A DNA stretch of 64,000 bases from an uncultured Sutterella sp. Its GTDB lineage: Bacteria > Pseudomonadota > Gammaproteobacteria > Burkholderiales > Burkholderiaceae_F. The DNA lies in NCBI GenBank assembly GCA_949282745.1, contig CASDQM010000047.1:248001-312000 (forward strand), read 5' to 3'. The translations under genes and the position numbers were made by a program. How positions within the stretch are numbered: position 1 is the stretch's first letter; each line of letters starts with the position of its first letter. Positions 62,634 to 64,000 of the stretch are shown here, piece after piece. Below the pieces are notes generated by a model. The model ran no database searches, was not told the DNA's origin, and saw only the letters and a list, made by a program, of their open reading frames with translations.

Positions 62634-62665
62634 CGAAACGGCCCGCAAGGGCCGTTTCGCTTTTC
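62634..62665 (+). terminator. Terminator after the XRE gene
   Basis: An 11-pair stem CGAAACGGCCC/GGGCCGTTTCG with loop GCAA, followed by CTTTTC. Confidence 0.9.
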
Positions 62666-62748
62666 TCCCTCCTCACCGATCGCAGCACGCCGCGTGTTAC
62701 AAACGGCAATAGATTATTCTTCACGACCACTATACGCCGATAAAAATG

Positions 62749-62757
62749 TGCTAATAT
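62749..62757 (+). promoter_or_regulatory. Extended -10 promoter of ahpC
   Basis: TGCTAATAT, 46 bases before ahpC. An ATAG (62710-62713) and TATA (62731-62734) lie upstream at roughly OxyR-like spacing, but the match to the OxyR consensus is weak. Confidence 0.5.
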
Positions 62758-62803
62758 TTCTTCAACCGAAATACAACACATTCTCATTTTGGAGGAATGT
62801 CCC

Positions 62804-63367
62804 ATGTCTCTCTTGAACACCCAGGTTCTCCCGTTTGAAGCCCAGGCCTTCCATCAGGGCCAGTTCGTGAAGGTCACCGACGAGGATCTGAAGGGCCGCT
62901 GGTCGATCTTCTTCTTCTACCCTGCCGACTTCACCTTCGTCTGCCCGACCGAACTCGAAGACCTCGCCGAACACTACGAAGAATTCCGCAAGCTCGGCGT
63001 CGAAATCTACGCCGTTTCGACCGACTCGCACTTCACCCACAAGGCCTGGCACGAAAGCTCCGCCGCCGTGGGCAAGGTCGCCTTCCCGATGCTCGGCGAT
63101 CCGACGCAGAAGCTCTCGAAGAACTTTGAAGTGCTCATCGAAGCCGACGGCATGGCCGAACGCGGCACCTTCGTCGTGAATCCCGAAGGCAAGATCGTCG
63201 TGATGGAAATCCACGACGGCGGCATCGGCCGCAACGCCGCCGAACTCCTGCGCAAGGTCGAAGCCGCGCAGTACGTCGCCGCCAACCCCGGCGAAGTCTG
63301 CCCCGCCAAGTGGCGCCCGGGCGACGCGACGCTCACGCCCTCGCTCGACCTCGTCGGCAAGATCTAA
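62804..63367 (+). CDS. ahpC: Alkyl hydroperoxide reductase subunit C (peroxiredoxin)
   Basis: A 2-Cys peroxiredoxin of 187 residues that reduces peroxides and is recharged by AhpF. Peroxidatic Cys47 is in FVCPTE and resolving Cys166 in EVCPAKW. The carboxyl end [10 protein letters not shown] matches the AhpC1 class. The ATG at 62804 has GGAGG eight bases upstream and gives exactly the E. coli length; a TTG at 62789 is rejected. It precedes ahpF. Confidence 0.97.
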   Translation: MSLLNTQVLPFEAQAFHQGQFVKVTDEDLKGRWSIFFFYPADFTFVCPTELEDLAEHYEEFRKLGVEIYAVSTDSHFTHKAWHESSAAVGKVAFPMLGDPTQKLSKNFEVLIEADGMAERGTFVVNPEGKIVVMEIHDGGIGRNAAELLRKVEAAQYVAANPGEVCPAKWRPGDATLTPSLDLVGKI

Positions 63368-63384
63368 ACGTCCGCTTCTGAGGC

Positions 63385-63411
63385 AAGGCCGCTCCTTCGG
63401 GCGGCCTTTTT
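63385..63411 (+). terminator. Hairpin between ahpC and ahpF
   Basis: An eight-pair stem AAGGCCGC/GCGGCCTT and T5. It may partly terminate so that AhpC is made in excess of AhpF. Confidence 0.8.
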
Positions 63412-63443
63412 CTTCATTCCCCTCATTGCTCAAGGATTCCGCC

Positions 63444-64000
63444 ATGCTTGACGCCGGCCTGCAAAACCAACTGCGCGCCTACTTCACGAAACTGCGCCGC
63501 CCCGTCCGTCTCGTCGCCACGCTCAACGAAAGCGAAACGGCCCGCGAAATGAAGGCGCTTCTCAAGGAGGTCGCCGCGCTCTCCGAGCTGATCTCCTACG
63601 AAGAAACGCTCGATCCGAACCTTTCGCGCCCCTCCTTCCAGATCACTTCCACCGAACGGGAGATCGGCATTCACTTCGCCGCCCTGCCGATGGGACACGA
63701 ATTCTCGTCCTTCGTCCTCGCGCTTTTGCAGGCGGGCGGCCACCCCGTCAAGGCGGAGGCCGAAACGCTCGAGGCCGTCCGCGCGCTCACGGGGCCGCTT
63801 TCCTTCGAAGTCTTCATTTCGCTTTCCTGCCACAACTGTCCCGACGTCGTGCAGGCGCTCAATCTGATGGCGGTTGAAAACCCGAACGTTTCCGTCGTCA
63901 CGATCGACGGCGCGCTCGCCCAGGAAGAGGCCAAGGCCCGCCGCGTGATGGCCGTGCCCACGGTCTTTCTCAACGGCGAACCCTTTGTGAACGGAAGAAA
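63444..64000 (+). CDS. ahpF: Alkyl hydroperoxide reductase subunit F (5' part only)
   Basis: The first 185 residues of AhpF; the rest is beyond the window. The amino-terminal double thioredoxin-fold domain is present, with the redox motif CHNCPD (Cys129, Cys132), and GHEFSSFVLALLQ and GHPVK before it. The remaining FAD/NADH thioredoxin-reductase-like domains are expected in the missing 3' part (full length about 520). It transfers electrons from NADH to AhpC. Confidence 0.96.
   Translation, partial: MLDAGLQNQLRAYFTKLRRPVRLVATLNESETAREMKALLKEVAALSELISYEETLDPNLSRPSFQITSTEREIGIHFAALPMGHEFSSFVLALLQAGGHPVKAEAETLEAVRALTGPLSFEVFISLSCHNCPDVVQALNLMAVENPNVSVVTIDGALAQEEAKARRVMAVPTVFLNGEPFVNGR

Noticed and set aside
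62706-62745. OxyR operator upstream of ahpC
   Set aside because: Only parts of the four ATAG/CTAT-type elements are present, so the match is too weak to annotate although OxyR control would be biologically reasonable.
1-64000. CRISPR array, prophage, transposon or defence island
   Set aside because: No regularly spaced repeats, no integrase or transposase, and gene content is conserved housekeeping throughout.

Overview
The window reads as core chromosome of a high-GC Gram-negative bacterium. Gene orders point to the Betaproteobacteria, order Burkholderiales: corC-ybeY-phoH-miaB; kdsD-kdsC-lptC-lptA-lptB-rpoN leading to rapZ and mutY; TPR gene-lolB-ispE-tRNA-Gln-prs-rplY-pth; uvrA/MFS gene/ssb. 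A gut Sutterellaceae-like member would fit the composition and gene losses, but that family-level guess is inference only. There is no prophage, insertion sequence, CRISPR array or defence island that I can see. Almost all space is coding and many genes overlap by 1 to 4 bases, so operons dominate.

Layout. 1-3.9 kb (minus): RNA and ribosome maturation (corC fragment, ybeY, phoH, miaB), with a hairpin-terminated leader before miaB and a tRNA-Met with its own promoter and terminator. 3.9-9.9 kb (minus): thiD, waaA, waaC, pgi and a phosphomannomutase/phosphoglucomutase. 10-14 kb: ADP-heptose and nucleotide-sugar supply (rfaE1, hldD, gmhB, galU, and convergent rfaE2). 14-18 kb: apaH, plsC, ruvX, a YbaK-type deacylase and two tandem DUF2721 membrane proteins. 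17.9-27 kb: a patatin/beta-barrel surface phospholipase candidate, galE, an RmlD-like reductase whose tail overlaps a cluster of DnaA boxes, uvrA, an MFS transporter and ssb.

27-34 kb: a MacA/MacB-like efflux set with separate ATPase and permease genes and a NodT-type outer-membrane lipoprotein, divergent from a CpxR/CpxA-like two-component pair across a palindrome-bearing 332-base region. 34-42 kb: an EF-G paralogue, an FmdB zinc ribbon protein, aspS, an ADP-forming acyl-CoA synthetase/GNAT fusion and a crotonase that lacks both hydratase glutamates. 42.3-45.7 kb: a glutamate/aspartate-type ABC importer (gltI-J-K-L) behind a near-ideal sigma-54 promoter.

45.8-51.7 kb: Kdo synthesis and LPS export (kdsD, kdsC, lptC, lptA, lptB), rpoN, then rapZ, with no hpf, ptsN or hprK between the last two. 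51.7-64 kb: mutY; the TPR-lolB-ispE-tRNA-Gln-prs-rplY line; a DeaD-type helicase; pth; DUF523; ychF; an XRE regulator; ahpC; and the start of ahpF.

Taken together, much of the window builds the outer membrane (Kdo, heptose, UDP-sugars, Lpt transport, LolB, PlsC). The rest is translation maintenance, stress response and nitrogen-linked uptake. The points most worth checking are the sigma-54 promoter together with the trimmed rpoN locus, the DnaA-box cluster, the miaB leader, the catalytically altered crotonase and the efflux/two-component divergent region.
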